Shown one piece after another: positions 17,226 to 27,382 of a stretch of 64,000 bases of DNA (within the stretch, counting starts at the first letter, position 1; every line of letters begins with the position of its first letter). The notes under the pieces are model-generated. The model was not told where the DNA came from, did no database searches, and saw only the letters and a program-made list of their open reading frames with translations. Position numbers and translations under genes: made by a program. Origin of the DNA: Romboutsia sp. CE17 (GTDB taxonomy: Bacteria; Bacillota; Clostridia; Peptostreptococcales; Peptostreptococcaceae); contig NZ_CP051144.1 in the NCBI RefSeq assembly GCF_012317385.1, positions 434,001 through 498,000 of the forward strand. Reading direction: 5' to 3'.

Positions 17226-18734
17226 ATGAAGATAGGATTCGATCATAAGAAATATCTAGAAGAGCAATCAAAGTATATATTAGAAAGAGTTAATAACTTT
17301 GACAAATTATACTTAGAGTTTGGTGGAAAGTTAATAGGAGACTTACATGCCAAAAGAATATTACCAGGATTCGATGAAAATGCGAAAATAAAAGTTTTAC
17401 AACAAATGAAAGATCAATTAGAAGTTGTAATATGTGTTTATGCAGGTGATATTGAAAGAAATAAGGTAAGAGGCGATTATGGAATAACTTATGACATGGA
17501 AGTTCTAAGATTAATAGATGATTTTAGATCTTACGATTTAGATGTAAATAGTATTGTTATAACAAGATATGAAGGACAACCTGCTACAACAGTATTTATA
17601 AATAAGTTAGAGAGAATGGGTATAAAGGTTTATAAGCATGCTCCTACAAAAGGTTATCCAACTGATGTTGATACAATAGTTAGTGATGAAGGGTATGGAG
17701 CAAACCCATATATAGAAACAACAAAGCCAATAGTTGTTGTAACAGCTCCAGGACCAAATAGTGGAAAGTTAGGTACTTGCCTAAGCCAGTTATATCATGA
17801 AAATAAAAGAGGTAATAGTGTAGGATACTCTAAGTTTGAAACATTCCCAGTTTGGAATTTACCACTTAAGCATCCTGTTAATATAGCTTATGAAGCTGCA
17901 ACTGTTGATTTAAAAGATGTAAATATGATAGATTCATTCCATCTTGAAAGATACGGAGAAACTTCAGTAAACTATAATAGAGACTTAGAATTATTCCCAG
18001 TGCTTAAAAAGATAATAGAAAAAATAACAGGAGAAGAATCTATATTCCAATCACCAACAGATATGGGAGTTAATAGAGTCGGATTTGGTATAATAGATGA
18101 TGAAGTAGTTAGAGAAGCTTCTAAGCAAGAAATAATAAGAAGATACTTCAAAACTGCATGTGAATATAAAAAAGGGCAATTTGATAAAAGTGCTTATGAT
18201 ACTATAAAATTAATAATGGAACAAGTTGGTTTAAAACCAGAAGATAGAAAGGTTGTTATGCCAGCTAGAGATTATAGTACTAAATTAAAAGAAACTGCTA
18301 ACAAAAATGATGCTTGTTCAGTAGTTGCATTAGAATTAGTTGATGGAACTATTCTTACTGGAAGAGGCTCAAATCTAATGAATGCAAGTGCTGCAGCAAT
18401 ATTAAATGGAATAAAACATTTAGCAAATATAGCAGATGATATGCATTTATTATCTCCAGCAATATTAGAGCCAATTGTAAGTTTAAAAACTAAAACTTTG
18501 GCAAGTAGAACTCCAGAATTAAGTTGTGAGGAAATATTAATGGCATTAAGTGTAAGTGCTGTTACTAATCCAACGGCACAAGCAGCTATGGAAAAACTTC
18601 CAATGTTAAAAGGGTCTCAAGCACACTCAACAACTATATTAAGCAAAACAGATGAGCAAACATTTAGAGAACTTGGAATAGATGTGACATGTGATCCAGA
18701 GTATCCATCACAAAATCTATACTACGCTAATTAA
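17226..18734 (+). CDS. DUF1846 (UPF0371) domain protein
   Basis: A 502-residue cytoplasmic protein of the DUF1846 family, recognised by its length, the N-terminal [27 protein letters not shown] (about 34-46), RYEGQPAT (about 119-126) and a central [16 protein letters not shown] (about 174-189) that resembles a nucleotide or phosphate loop. Structures of homologues are known, but no activity is firmly assigned. The frame is open from a GTG at 17214, but that lies inside the AGTGAGGTG ribosome site, so the ATG at 17226 is the start. It is a single gene with its own promoter and terminator. Confidence 0.9.
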   Translation: MKIGFDHKKYLEEQSKYILERVNNFDKLYLEFGGKLIGDLHAKRILPGFDENAKIKVLQQMKDQLEVVICVYAGDIERNKVRGDYGITYDMEVLRLIDDFRSYDLDVNSIVITRYEGQPATTVFINKLERMGIKVYKHAPTKGYPTDVDTIVSDEGYGANPYIETTKPIVVVTAPGPNSGKLGTCLSQLYHENKRGNSVGYSKFETFPVWNLPLKHPVNIAYEAATVDLKDVNMIDSFHLERYGETSVNYNRDLELFPVLKKIIEKITGEESIFQSPTDMGVNRVGFGIIDDEVVREASKQEIIRRYFKTACEYKKGQFDKSAYDTIKLIMEQVGLKPEDRKVVMPARDYSTKLKETANKNDACSVVALELVDGTILTGRGSNLMNASAAAILNGIKHLANIADDMHLLSPAILEPIVSLKTKTLASRTPELSCEEILMALSVSAVTNPTAQAAMEKLPMLKGSQAHSTTILSKTDEQTFRELGIDVTCDPEYPSQNLYYAN

Positions 18735-18749
18735 TAAAAAATACAAATT

Positions 18750-18782
18750 TAGACCATTCTACAATAGTAGGATGGTCTTTTA
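18750..18782 (+). terminator. terminator after the DUF1846 gene
   Basis: AGACCATTCTAC (18751-18762) pairs with GTAGGATGGTCT (18767-18778) with one G-U pair, followed by TTTT. Confidence 0.88.
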
Positions 18783-18785
18783 AAT

Positions 18786-18852
18786 ATAAAATACAAATAA
18801 AAATATACATAAAAATAAATTTACGGTTATCAATAAGGAATAAATATTTAGT
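18786..18852 (+). repeat. copy 2 of the split direct repeat (between DUF1846 and dinB)
   Basis: It has the same three conserved blocks as 17149-17214, starting 6 nt after the DUF1846 terminator. After the last block the sequences diverge at once: copy 1 runs into a ribosome site and gene, while copy 2 runs into about 95 nt of non-coding DNA before dinB. Confidence 0.75.
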
Positions 18853-18949
18853 TCCTTGGAATAACTATTTTAAATGTTTTTAACATATTTTGCAATAAAA
18901 AATTTAAAAAAACATAAAAAATATTAATTTTACAAGTGGGGGTGGTATA

Positions 18950-20056
18950 TTGAATGATAATAGAAAAATTATTCATATAGACATGGATGCATTTTATGCA
19001 TCAGTTGAACAGAGGGATAAACCTTATTTAAGGGGAAAACCTGTTGTAGTTGGTGGACCTCCAGAGAGTAGAGGAGTAGTTACTACTTGTTCATACGAAG
19101 CTAGAAAATTTGGTATACATTCTGCTATGCCATCAAAAAATGCATATAAAAGATGCCCCTATGCAATATTTGTTCCACCAAGATTTGATGAATATCGTAA
19201 AGTATCAAACCAAATAAGAGAAATATTTCATCGTTATACAGATTTAGTAGAACCATTATCATTAGATGAAGCATTTTTAGATGTTACTAACAATAAATTA
19301 AATATAGAATATGCTACAACTATAGCTAAGATGATAAAGCAGGATATCTTAGAAGAAACAAACTTAACTGCTTCAGCAGGTGTATCATATAATAAATTTT
19401 TAGCAAAATTAGCATCTGACTATAAAAAACCAAATGGATTAACTATAATAACTCCATCTAGTTCTCAAGAATTCTTGGATAATCTACCAATAGACAAATT
19501 CTTTGGAGTAGGAAAAGTAACTTCGAAGATATTAAAAAATATGGGAATAAAAACAGGTTATGATTTAAGAAAATTAAGTTTGCATGAATTAGAACAAATT
19601 TTTAAGAATAGGGGATATTCTTTTTATCAATTTGCTAGGGGGATTGATTATAGACCTGTAGAGCCTTTTAGAGAAAGAAAGTCCATTGGTGCAGAAACTA
19701 CATTAAGTCATAACCTAAGCATAGAAGAAGAAGAAGTTGTAGATATATTAAGTGATCTTTGTGAAGAGGTTTCAGATAGAGCTAGAACTTCAGAAAAATT
19801 AGGAAAAACAATAACCTTGAAAATAAAATATGAAGATTTTACTCAAATAACCAGAAGTTTGAGTGTAGAACATCCAATAAATTCGCAAGAAGATATAAGA
19901 ACAAATGTATATAACTTACTTAAAAATGTTAATACCGAAAATAAGCAAATAAGACTATTGGGTGTAACCTTATCTAACTTGACAGATTATAGAAATGAAT
20001 ATGCTAATATTACAATTTTTGAGTATATAGATAATATAAACAAAGATAAATTATAA
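18950..20056 (+). CDS. dinB: DNA polymerase IV
   Basis: Y-family translesion DNA polymerase of 368 residues. Catalytic motifs: HIDMDAFYASVE (residues about 8-19, first metal-binding Asp and the tyrosine steric gate region), then LSLDEAFLDVT (about 103-113, second acidic pair). The little-finger region contains the conserved RKSIGAETTL segment (about 242-251). The start is TTG with GTGGGGGTGG upstream; no ATG lies in frame near it. No LexA-like box was recognised in the upstream 215 nt, which instead hold the second copy of the repeat. A bidirectional terminator follows. Confidence 0.94.
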   Translation: MNDNRKIIHIDMDAFYASVEQRDKPYLRGKPVVVGGPPESRGVVTTCSYEARKFGIHSAMPSKNAYKRCPYAIFVPPRFDEYRKVSNQIREIFHRYTDLVEPLSLDEAFLDVTNNKLNIEYATTIAKMIKQDILEETNLTASAGVSYNKFLAKLASDYKKPNGLTIITPSSSQEFLDNLPIDKFFGVGKVTSKILKNMGIKTGYDLRKLSLHELEQIFKNRGYSFYQFARGIDYRPVEPFRERKSIGAETTLSHNLSIEEEEVVDILSDLCEEVSDRARTSEKLGKTITLKIKYEDFTQITRSLSVEHPINSQEDIRTNVYNLLKNVNTENKQIRLLGVTLSNLTDYRNEYANITIFEYIDNINKDKL

Positions 20057-20141
20057 TTATTAAAATTTTAAATATAAATACCATTATAGTATATAAATAA
20101 TATAATAAAAGTGTATTTTTATTTATATTCAATTATAAAAC

Positions 20142-20184
20142 AAAAATATCTACCGTACTATTAGTGTGGTAGATATTTTTTTAC
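20142..20184. terminator. bidirectional terminator between dinB and the Crp/Fnr gene
   Basis: AAAAATATCTACC (20142-20154) and GGTAGATATTTTT (20168-20180) are perfect complements with a 13-nt loop, A-rich on the left and T-rich on the right. Confidence 0.85.
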
Positions 20185-20224
20185 TTTATAATAATATTAG
20201 ATTATAAATATTGATATTATAGTA

Positions 20225-20869
20225 TTAATCCATTAATATGCTTTCCAAAGCTTCTTTATCTAAAATTTTTATTATATCCCTTGTATAGTCTATTAGACCT
20301 AAATCTTTCATATTTATAAGTTCTCTAGATAGAGAAGGTCTTGGTACTCCAAGATATTCAGATAGTTTTTGTTTTGTCATGTTTAATTTTATGAAATTAC
20401 TACCTTGAGTATTTGATTCTTGAATTAAGAAGTTACATATTTTTTGTTTTATACTACTAAATGATAAACCAGTAATAGATTTGTTTAATGTTATTATTTT
20501 ATTTGTCAAATCATTTAAAAATAATTTTAAAAAATCAGGATGATTAGTACAAAAATGAATAAAATCATCTTTATCAATAAACATTATTTCGCTTTCAGAT
20601 GAAGAAATTACAGTTGCAGGATATAACTTTTCATCAGAAAATGCTATAATCTCACCGAATAAACATCCTCTGCTAAAAGACGAAAGGTGCACTACTTTAT
20701 TACTAGTTAATATTCTTTTTATATCAACATTGCCATCCAAAACTAAACCAATTTTGTTGCAAGGAGACTTTTCTAGAGCAATAATATCATTTTTAGAGTA
20801 TTTATATATATTAAATTTTACATCCTTAAAAAAGTCTAAAAGTTCTTTTTTAGTTTTATTTCTTAGCAT
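20225..20869 (-). CDS. Crp/Fnr-family transcriptional regulator
   Basis: A 214-residue regulator with an N-terminal cyclic-nucleotide-binding-like beta barrel (about residues 15-130, including [10 protein letters not shown] and [13 protein letters not shown]) and a C-terminal winged helix (about 145-214) with recognition helix [13 protein letters not shown]. There is no Fnr-type N-terminal cysteine cluster and the canonical cAMP-binding arginine pattern is not obvious, so the effector is unknown. AGGTG lies upstream of the ATG. The gene is divergent from sfsA and convergent with dinB, so its targets cannot be inferred from an operon. Confidence 0.88.
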   Translation of the reverse strand: MLRNKTKKELLDFFKDVKFNIYKYSKNDIIALEKSPCNKIGLVLDGNVDIKRILTSNKVVHLSSFSRGCLFGEIIAFSDEKLYPATVISSSESEIMFIDKDDFIHFCTNHPDFLKLFLNDLTNKIITLNKSITGLSFSSIKQKICNFLIQESNTQGSNFIKLNMTKQKLSEYLGVPRPSLSRELINMKDLGLIDYTRDIIKILDKEALESILMD

Positions 20870-21064
20870 TTTATCACCTATATAAATTAAGATTACATTT
20901 TTTATACCTAATATATATATTATCCTAGAAATTAAAATGAAGAAAGTATTTAGTTTTATAATTTACTAAAATATAAATGTAAATAGTGATTAATTTTTGT
21001 GATATATATTCAACTAAGGGTATAAAATATATATAAATTAAATTGCTAGAATAAGGAGTGAATA

Positions 21065-21760
21065 ATGGAGTATAGTAAGGTTATAAAAGCGACATTTATA
21101 GAAAGACCTAATAGATTTGTTTCATATTGTGAAGTCAATGGAAAAAGAGAAAAGGTTCATGTTAAAAATACAGGAAGGTGTAAAGAACTTTTAATACAAA
21201 ACTGTACCGTATATTTAGAAGAAAGTGATAATCCAAATAGAAAAACTAAATATTCACTAATAGCAGTAGAAAAAGGTGATAGGTTAATAAATATGGACTC
21301 TCAAGTTCCGAATAAAGTAATATATGAAGCTTTAAAAAGTAAAAAGATTAATTTACCTGGAATAGATGAAGAAATAACTCTAATAAAACCAGAGAAAACT
21401 TATGGAAATTCTAGATTTGATATATACTTAGAATCTAAGAATAAAAAAGCCTTTATTGAAATAAAAGGAGTTACATTAGAAGAACAAAATATAGTTAAAT
21501 TTCCAGATGCTAAAACAGAAAGAGGAGTAAAACATATAAAAGAGTTAATAGAAGCTAAGAAAGATGGATATAATTGTTATATTATATTTTTAGTTCAGAT
21601 GAATAATGTTCTTTACTTTACACCAAATAATGAGATGCATAAAGAATTAGGTGATTCATTAATAGAGGCGAGAAATAATGGTGTACAAGTATTAGCTTAT
21701 GATAGCTTAGTGACAGCAAATTCTATAAGTATAAACAAAGAAATTGACGTTATATTATAA
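21065..21760 (+). CDS. sfsA: SfsA-family nuclease
   Basis: SfsA homologue, 231 residues, the usual size. The N-terminal OB-like part holds FIERPNRFV (about 11-19) and HVKNTGRCKELL (about 37-48). The C-terminal nuclease-like part holds SRFDIYLE (about 117-124), a PD-(D/E)XK-like EIKGVTLE (about 133-140) and FPDAKTERGVKHIKEL (about 147-162). E. coli SfsA was first linked to maltose metabolism, and members bind or cut nucleic acid; the cellular role is uncertain. AAGGAGTG lies just before the ATG. A terminator with an unusual loop follows. Confidence 0.92.
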   Translation: MEYSKVIKATFIERPNRFVSYCEVNGKREKVHVKNTGRCKELLIQNCTVYLEESDNPNRKTKYSLIAVEKGDRLINMDSQVPNKVIYEALKSKKINLPGIDEEITLIKPEKTYGNSRFDIYLESKNKKAFIEIKGVTLEEQNIVKFPDAKTERGVKHIKELIEAKKDGYNCYIIFLVQMNNVLYFTPNNEMHKELGDSLIEARNNGVQVLAYDSLVTANSISINKEIDVIL

Positions 21761-21824
21761 AATATGTTGCAGATAATTATAGTATTAGATACTATTTAAG
21801 TATACATATAGTATAATTTTATTA

Positions 21825-21861
21825 TTAAGAAGGAGAGCTCTTGCCCCTTCTTATTTTTTTA
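21825..21861 (+). terminator. terminator between sfsA and the S1 gene
   Basis: TAAGAAGG (21826-21833) pairs with CCTTCTTA (21846-21853), with a 12-nt loop and a T run. Confidence 0.75.
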
Positions 21862-21997
21862 GAAATTAAAGATATAAAATTTTGGATAATAATTCAAGAT
21901 ATTAAAATAAATATGTAAGTATTTATAAAATATTAATGGTATAATATTTATTAAGAATATATATTTATAGGATTAATATACGAAAGGATGCATAAAT

Positions 21998-23263
21998 ATG
22001 ACAAACGAATTATCGATGAAAGACTTACTAGAGCAACAAGAACAAGCTTTTAGTGAGGTAAAAATAGGAAAAACTATAACTGCTAAAATAACTAAAGTAA
22101 ACCATGATGAAGTTGTATTAGACTTAGAATATGGTTTCGATGGTATAATTCCAGTAGAAGAATTAAATATAGAAGGTAACAAAAGTATAGAAGATGTATA
22201 TAAAGTGGGAGATGAAATAACTGCAATAATACAAAGAGTTTCTGAAAAAGATGGAACTATAAAATTATCTAAGTTACAAGCCGATAGAAAAAATGACTTA
22301 GCTGAAATAACTAAAGCTTATGACGAGCACAGAATTATAACTGTAAGTGTTGGGAAATCGATTGAAAGAGGCGTATTTGCAAAATATAAGTCAATAGAAG
22401 TATTTATACCAATATCTCAGATAGATACTAAGTTTGTAAAAGACACTAAAGAATATGTAGGAGCTAATTTAGAGGTATATGTAATAGAATTAGATCCTAA
22501 GAGAAATAGATTTGTAGTAAGTCATAGAGAAGTATTACAAGAAAGAATAAACATAGAGAGAGAAGAGAGAAGAGCTAGAATAAAAGCAGAAAAAGAAGCT
22601 GAAAGAGCCAGAATAAAAGCAGAAAAGGAAGCTGAAAGAGCTAGAATAAAGCAAGAAAAAGAAGATTTATTTAACTCTTTAGAAGTTGGACAAAAAAGAC
22701 ATGGTAAGGTTACTAAAATAATGTCTTATGGAGCTTTTGTTGACTTAGGAGGGTTAGAAGGATTAGTTCATTTAAATAACTTATCTTGGAAGAGAGTAGA
22801 ATCTGTTGAAGAAATGTTACATGAAGGTCAAGAAGTGGATGTTTATGTACTAGATGTAGATGCTGAAACTAGAAGAATAGCTTTAGCATTAAAAGACATA
22901 AATAATGATCCATGGCAATTAATAGCTGAAGAAGTATATGTTGATGACATAATAACTGGTAAGGTTGTTAGAATAATAGATAGAGGAGCATTCCTTGAAA
23001 TAAGAGAAGGTGTAGAAGCTTTCTTACCAATATCTGAATTAAGTGATGATAGAATTTTAAAAGTAACAAATGTAGTTAATGTTGATGATGAGGTTAAGGT
23101 AAAAGTTCTTAACTTTAATCCAGAAAATAGAAGAATGCTAGTATCTAAGAAAGAAGCTGAAAGAGAACCAGAAGAAGATTACAGTGAATACTTAGAAATA
23201 GAAGAATCTTTAGGTACTCTTGGAGATTTATTCAAAGATAAATTTAAGAACATACAAAAATAA
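21998..23263 (+). CDS. rpsA: S1-domain RNA-binding protein (ribosomal protein S1-like)
   Basis: A 421-residue protein with four S1 repeats at about residues 21-85, 100-170, 228-297 and 312-385; the third is the best match (KRHGKVTKIMSYGAFVDLGGLEGLVH). Firmicute S1-like proteins of this size bind mRNA and may assist translation, though they are not always a stable 30S subunit. Between domains 2 and 3 lies a highly charged linker with three tandem 11-residue units (RARIKAEKEAE), encoded by a 33-bp DNA repeat at 22571-22666 and predicted as a rigid helix. The ribosome site CGAAAGG lies upstream of the ATG. The gene is monocistronic with its own terminator. Confidence 0.88.
   Translation: MTNELSMKDLLEQQEQAFSEVKIGKTITAKITKVNHDEVVLDLEYGFDGIIPVEELNIEGNKSIEDVYKVGDEITAIIQRVSEKDGTIKLSKLQADRKNDLAEITKAYDEHRIITVSVGKSIERGVFAKYKSIEVFIPISQIDTKFVKDTKEYVGANLEVYVIELDPKRNRFVVSHREVLQERINIEREERRARIKAEKEAERARIKAEKEAERARIKQEKEDLFNSLEVGQKRHGKVTKIMSYGAFVDLGGLEGLVHLNNLSWKRVESVEEMLHEGQEVDVYVLDVDAETRRIALALKDINNDPWQLIAEEVYVDDIITGKVVRIIDRGAFLEIREGVEAFLPISELSDDRILKVTNVVNVDDEVKVKVLNFNPENRRMLVSKKEAEREPEEDYSEYLEIEESLGTLGDLFKDKFKNIQK
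22571..22666 (+). repeat. 33-bp tandem repeat inside the S1 gene
   Basis: Nearly three units: 22571-22603, 22604-22636 and 22637-22666. The first two differ at only two positions, and the third diverges in its second half. They encode RARIKAEKEAE, RARIKAEKEAE and RARIKQEKED. Confidence 0.9.
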
Positions 23264-23269
23264 TAATAC

Positions 23270-23302
23270 AGGATACCTCAAGTTGAGGTATCCTATATTT
23301 GT
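23270..23302 (+). terminator. terminator after the S1 gene
   Basis: AGGATACCTCA (23270-23280) and TGAGGTATCCT (23284-23294) are perfect complements with a 3-nt loop. The T tract after it is short (ATATTTG). Confidence 0.7.
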
Positions 23303-23325
23303 ATAATTCAATGAAGGAGGATAAT

Positions 23326-24051
23326 ATGAAAGCAATATTAGACTTACATACGCATACCATAGTCAGTGGACATGCATTTAGTACGGTAAAGGAAAATATA
23401 GAATTTGCATCAAAAAGAGATATAAAATACTTAGGAATATCAGATCACGCACCTAACATGCCTGGTGGACCACATAAATTTTATTTTCAAAATTTAAAGG
23501 TAATACCAAGAGAGGTGGAAGATGTTAAAGTACTTAGAGGTATAGAAGGTAATATAATAGATTTAGAGGGAAATTTAGATATAGATGAAGACTTATATTC
23601 TGGAGTAGATTATGTAATTGCAAGTTTACACCCACCCTGTGTAGAAGCAGGTACAAAGGAAGAAAATACAAATGCAATAATTAAAGCAATGGATATAGAA
23701 AAAGTTAAAATAATAGGTCATCCAGATGATAGTAGATATCCTCTTGACTATGAGGCTATAGTATTAAAAGCAAAAGAAAAAAATATATTATTAGAAATTA
23801 ATAACTCTTCACTAAATCCAAACTCTTTCAGAGAAGGAGCGAAGGAAAATTTAATAGAAATGTTAAAACTTTGTAAGGAGCATAATGTAAGAGTAATAAT
23901 GGGAACGGATTCTCATATTTGCTATGATATAGGCAAATTTGATAATTGTGAGAATTTAATAGAATTAATTAATTTTCCAAAAGAATTAGTTATAAACTAT
24001 CACGAGAATCAAGTAATAGATTTTTTTGATTTAGATTTTATGAAGAAGTAA
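23326..24051 (+). CDS. PHP-domain phosphatase (YcdX type)
   Basis: Cytoplasmic metal-dependent phosphoesterase of 241 residues. PHP motifs: LDLHTHT at residues 5-11, ISDHAPNMPGGPH (about 41-53), HPPC (about 97-100), IIGHPDDSRYP (about 127-137) and MGTDSHICYDIG near the C-terminus. The GPHKFYF stretch is characteristic of the YcdX group, which uses a trinuclear metal centre. The substrate is unknown. The frame is open from 23299, but AAGGAGG sits 5 nt before the ATG at 23326. It ends about 80 nt before the T-box leader. Confidence 0.9.
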   Translation: MKAILDLHTHTIVSGHAFSTVKENIEFASKRDIKYLGISDHAPNMPGGPHKFYFQNLKVIPREVEDVKVLRGIEGNIIDLEGNLDIDEDLYSGVDYVIASLHPPCVEAGTKEENTNAIIKAMDIEKVKIIGHPDDSRYPLDYEAIVLKAKEKNILLEINNSSLNPNSFREGAKENLIEMLKLCKEHNVRVIMGTDSHICYDIGKFDNCENLIELINFPKELVINYHENQVIDFFDLDFMKK

Positions 24052-24083
24052 TAGAAGAAATATATATAAATTTAACTATATAA

Positions 24084-24112
24084 TTGACAATTAAAAAGTA
24101 AAATAATACTAT
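24084..24112 (+). promoter_or_regulatory. sigma-A-type promoter for the leucine operon
   Basis: TTGACA at 24084-24089, a 17-nt spacer and TACTAT at 24107-24112, directly upstream of the T-box leader. Confidence 0.75.
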
Positions 24113-24119
24113 AACTAAT

Positions 24120-24370
24120 AAACAATTTAAAATAAAAGGTGTTGATTAGGAGTAGTAGAAATAATGAAGCTTACAGAGAGCCAAAGGGTGGTGTGATTTG
24201 GCAGTGGATAATTTCGAACTTGTCTATGAGCTGTTGCAATTTGCAAACCGATTAATCTAGGTTATAGGATATATAATGATTTATCATTATTATAAAGTGG
24301 GCTTTATAGCCAAATAGAGTGGTACCGCGATCTAAACTCGTCTCTAATTTTTTAGAGGCGAGTTTTTTAT
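24120..24370 (+). promoter_or_regulatory. leucine T-box riboswitch (specifier CUU)
   Basis: tRNA-sensing leader that reads uncharged tRNA-Leu. Seen: the AGAGAG distal motif at 24175-24180, the apical hairpin GCCAAA...TTTGGC with GGGTGGTG in its loop, and the T-box core AGTGGTACCGCG near 24318-24329. A terminator stem then follows (ACTCGTCTCTAA 24336-24347 with TTAGAGGCGAGT 24352-24363 and a T run). Aligning stem I from memory with the glyQS leader (codon, six bases, GAGC) places the specifier at 24219-24221, CTT, a leucine codon followed by G. This agrees with the leu genes downstream. Uncharged tRNA would stabilise the antiterminator and allow transcription of leuACDB. Confidence 0.92.
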
Positions 24371-24405
24371 TGTAAAAAAGATTTTAAATATATGGGGGGA
24401 CTATT

Positions 24406-26127
24406 ATGAACCATGAGAAATATTCTAGATTTAAAAAGATTACTATGAAAAATAGAAAATGGCCAGATAATGAGATTATAAAATCACCTATATGGTGTAG
24501 TGTAGATCTAAGAGATGGTAATCAAGCCTTACCAAATCCTATGAATGTAGATGAGAAAATTAAGATGTTTAATATGTTGGTAAGCATTGGATTTAAGGAA
24601 ATAGAGGTAGGATTTCCATCTGCATCAGATACAGAGTATAAGTTTTTAAGAAAATTAATTGATGAAAATCTAATACCGCAAGATGTTACTATTCAGGTAT
24701 TAACTCAAGCAAGAGAACATTTGATATTAAAAACTTTTGAAGCATTAAAAGGATGCAAGAAAGCAATTGTCCATATTTATAATTCAACATCAACACTTCA
24801 AAGAAATATTGTATTTGATAAAACCAAAGAAGAAATAATTGAAATAGCTGTAAAAGGAGCAAGGCTTGTAAAAGATGAAGCTGAAAAATATCCAGAAACT
24901 AAATTTATATTTGAATATTCTCCAGAAAGTTTTACTGGTACAGAGCTAGATTATGCAGTAGAAATATGTGAAAAAGTATTAGATGTATGGAATCCAACAC
25001 CAAATAATAAAGTTATATTAAATTTACCATCAACTGTAGAAATGGCTACTCCTAATATATATGCAGATCAAATAGAATGGTTTTGTGAAAATCTTACGAA
25101 AAGAGATAGTGTAATAATAAGTCTTCATACTCATAATGATAGAGGAACATCAACAGCTTCAAGTGAACTAGGATTATTAGCAGGTGCGGATAGATTAGAG
25201 GGGACATTATTTGGTAATGGTGAAAGAACTGGAAATATGGATATAGTAAATGTCGCTATGAATTTATATTCTCAAGGAATTGACCCAAAACTAGACTTTA
25301 GTCAGATAAACTCTATTATAAAAACATATGAAGAATGTACTAAACTTAGAGTTCATGAAAGGCATCCATATGCAGGAGAATTAGTTTATTGTGCATTTTC
25401 AGGATCACATCAAGATGCAATTAGAAAAGGTATGATAGCCAGAAATAAATCAAATGCTAAGAATTGGGAAGTTCCTTACTTACCGATAGATCCTCATGAT
25501 TTAGGTAGAGAGTATAAGGAAATTATAAGAATTAATAGTCAATCTGGAAAAGGCGGATCTATATATATAATGGAAAATGATTTTGGATATATGATACCAA
25601 AAAATATGCATAAAAATTTTGGGAATGTAATAAAAAGAGAATCAGATTTATTAGGAAGAGAATTAACTAGTGAAGAAATATTCAATATATTTGAAGAGGA
25701 ATATATGAATTTAAATCAACCATATAAAATTAAAAAGTATAGAGTTGATTCTTGTGATGATAACGAGAAAGTTTCTATTAGTGCAATAATTTCTTATAAG
25801 GGAATAGATGAGCATATAAGAGGTGTAGGTAATGGACCGATAGATTCATTTAGTAATGCTATTAGGAGATATAAAAATAATGATTATAAGTTTGTATCTT
25901 ATTGGGAGCATGCTTTAGATGAAGGATCTCATTCAAGTGGAGTAGCATATGTTCAAATACAGGTAAATGGAAATGATTATTTTGGCGTTAGTGTATCTGA
26001 AAATATTAATACGGCAGCTATAAATGCTTTATTAAACGCTATAAATAAAAGTTATGAAATAGAAAACAAGGGGGAAAATGAATATGGGAATGACTATGAC
26101 TCAAAAGATATTATCGAAACATACTAA
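24406..26127 (+). CDS. leuA: 2-isopropylmalate synthase (long LeuA type)
   Basis: First committed enzyme of leucine synthesis, condensing acetyl-CoA with 2-ketoisovalerate. At 573 residues it belongs to the longer LeuA class, with an N-terminal RYSRFKK-like extension. DLRDGNQ (about residues 31-37) and the metal-binding HTHNDRG (about 240-246) mark the TIM barrel, and GNGERTGN follows. The C-terminal 150 residues form the allosteric leucine-binding domain, with GNGPIDSF and [22 protein letters not shown] lies before the ATG. It is the first gene after the leucine T-box. Its 3' end overlaps leuC by 44 nt. Confidence 0.96.
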   Translation: MNHEKYSRFKKITMKNRKWPDNEIIKSPIWCSVDLRDGNQALPNPMNVDEKIKMFNMLVSIGFKEIEVGFPSASDTEYKFLRKLIDENLIPQDVTIQVLTQAREHLILKTFEALKGCKKAIVHIYNSTSTLQRNIVFDKTKEEIIEIAVKGARLVKDEAEKYPETKFIFEYSPESFTGTELDYAVEICEKVLDVWNPTPNNKVILNLPSTVEMATPNIYADQIEWFCENLTKRDSVIISLHTHNDRGTSTASSELGLLAGADRLEGTLFGNGERTGNMDIVNVAMNLYSQGIDPKLDFSQINSIIKTYEECTKLRVHERHPYAGELVYCAFSGSHQDAIRKGMIARNKSNAKNWEVPYLPIDPHDLGREYKEIIRINSQSGKGGSIYIMENDFGYMIPKNMHKNFGNVIKRESDLLGRELTSEEIFNIFEEEYMNLNQPYKIKKYRVDSCDDNEKVSISAIISYKGIDEHIRGVGNGPIDSFSNAIRRYKNNDYKFVSYWEHALDEGSHSSGVAYVQIQVNGNDYFGVSVSENINTAAINALLNAINKSYEIENKGENEYGNDYDSKDIIETY

Positions 26128-27382
26128 TTTAGATAAGGTTAAAAAGGGGCAGTTAATTCAAATAGAATTAGACTTAGTGTTGGGAAATGATATAACTTCA
26201 CCAGTTGCAATAAATGAATTTAACAAACTAGGGATTGATAATGTATTTGATAAACATAAAATTGCAATGGTACTAGATCACTTTACTCCTAATAAGGATA
26301 TAAAAAGTGCAGAACAATGTAAGATAACAAGAGATTTTGTAAATGAAAAAGGTATAGTTAATTTTTTTGATGTTGGACAAATGGGAATAGAGCATGTTTT
26401 AATTCCTGAAAAAGGCCTTGTAGTTGCAGGAGATACAGTTATAGGCGCTGATTCACATACTTGCACTTATGGAGCATTAGGTGCATTTTCAACAGGGATA
26501 GGTTCAACAGATATGGCAGCTGGAATGGCTACAGGGGAATGTTGGGTAAAGGTTCCGGGTGCTATAAAATTTATTTTAAAGAATAAGCCATCAAAATGGA
26601 TTAGTGGTAAAGATATAATCTTATATATTATAGGTAAAATTGGAGTAGATGGAGCTTTATATAAATCTATGGAGTTTACTGGTGATGGAGTATCTCATTT
26701 AACTATGGACGATAGATTTACGATTTGCAATATGGCTATAGAAGCTGGAGCAAAAAATGGAATATTTGAAGTAGATGAAAAAACCATAGAATATATGAAT
26801 AAGCATAAATATAGTGCTTTTAATAAAGAATTTAAAGTTTATAAAGCTGATGAAGATGCAATATATGATGAAGTATATGAGATAGACTTAAGTTTATTAA
26901 AGCCGATAGTAGCATTTCCACATTTGCCTGAGAATACAAAATACGTTGATGATATAAATGAAGATATAAAAATAGATCAAGTTGTTATTGGTTCATGTAC
27001 AAATGGTAGGATAAATGATTTAAAGATAGCTGCTGAGATAATGAGGGATAAAAAAGTTAAGCAAGATGTAAGAGTAATAATACTTCCTGGATCTCAAAAG
27101 GTTTATTTAGAAGCCATTGAAAAAGGATATATAAAGACATTCATAGAAGCAGGCGCAATAGTATCTACACCGACATGTGGACCGTGTTTAGGTGGTCATA
27201 TGGGAATACTTGCATCAGGAGAAAGGGCTATATCTACGACAAATAGAAATTTTTTAGGTAGAATGGGTCATACTGAGTCAGAAGTATATTTAGCAAGCCC
27301 AGCTATAGCAGCAGCATCTGCTATAACTGGCAAAATATCATCACCAAAAGAAGTTATAAGGGAGGAAGAATTATTATGTTAG
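26084..27382 (+). CDS. leuC: 3-isopropylmalate dehydratase large subunit
   Basis: Aconitase-family subunit that, with LeuD, isomerises 2- to 3-isopropylmalate using a 4Fe-4S cluster. The cluster cysteines are visible in GSCTNG (about residue 304) and TPTCGPCLG (about 361-369). [13 protein letters not shown] (about 119-131) and NFLGRMGH are further family motifs. Three ATGs lie close together. GGGGG at 26070-26074 is 9 nt from the ATG at 26084 but only 3 nt from that at 26078, so I prefer 26084 (MGMTMTQ, as in many LeuC), giving 432 residues. It begins inside leuA and overlaps leuD by 7 nt. Confidence 0.95.
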   Translation: MGMTMTQKILSKHTNLDKVKKGQLIQIELDLVLGNDITSPVAINEFNKLGIDNVFDKHKIAMVLDHFTPNKDIKSAEQCKITRDFVNEKGIVNFFDVGQMGIEHVLIPEKGLVVAGDTVIGADSHTCTYGALGAFSTGIGSTDMAAGMATGECWVKVPGAIKFILKNKPSKWISGKDIILYIIGKIGVDGALYKSMEFTGDGVSHLTMDDRFTICNMAIEAGAKNGIFEVDEKTIEYMNKHKYSAFNKEFKVYKADEDAIYDEVYEIDLSLLKPIVAFPHLPENTKYVDDINEDIKIDQVVIGSCTNGRINDLKIAAEIMRDKKVKQDVRVIILPGSQKVYLEAIEKGYIKTFIEAGAIVSTPTCGPCLGGHMGILASGERAISTTNRNFLGRMGHTESEVYLASPAIAAASAITGKISSPKEVIREEELLC

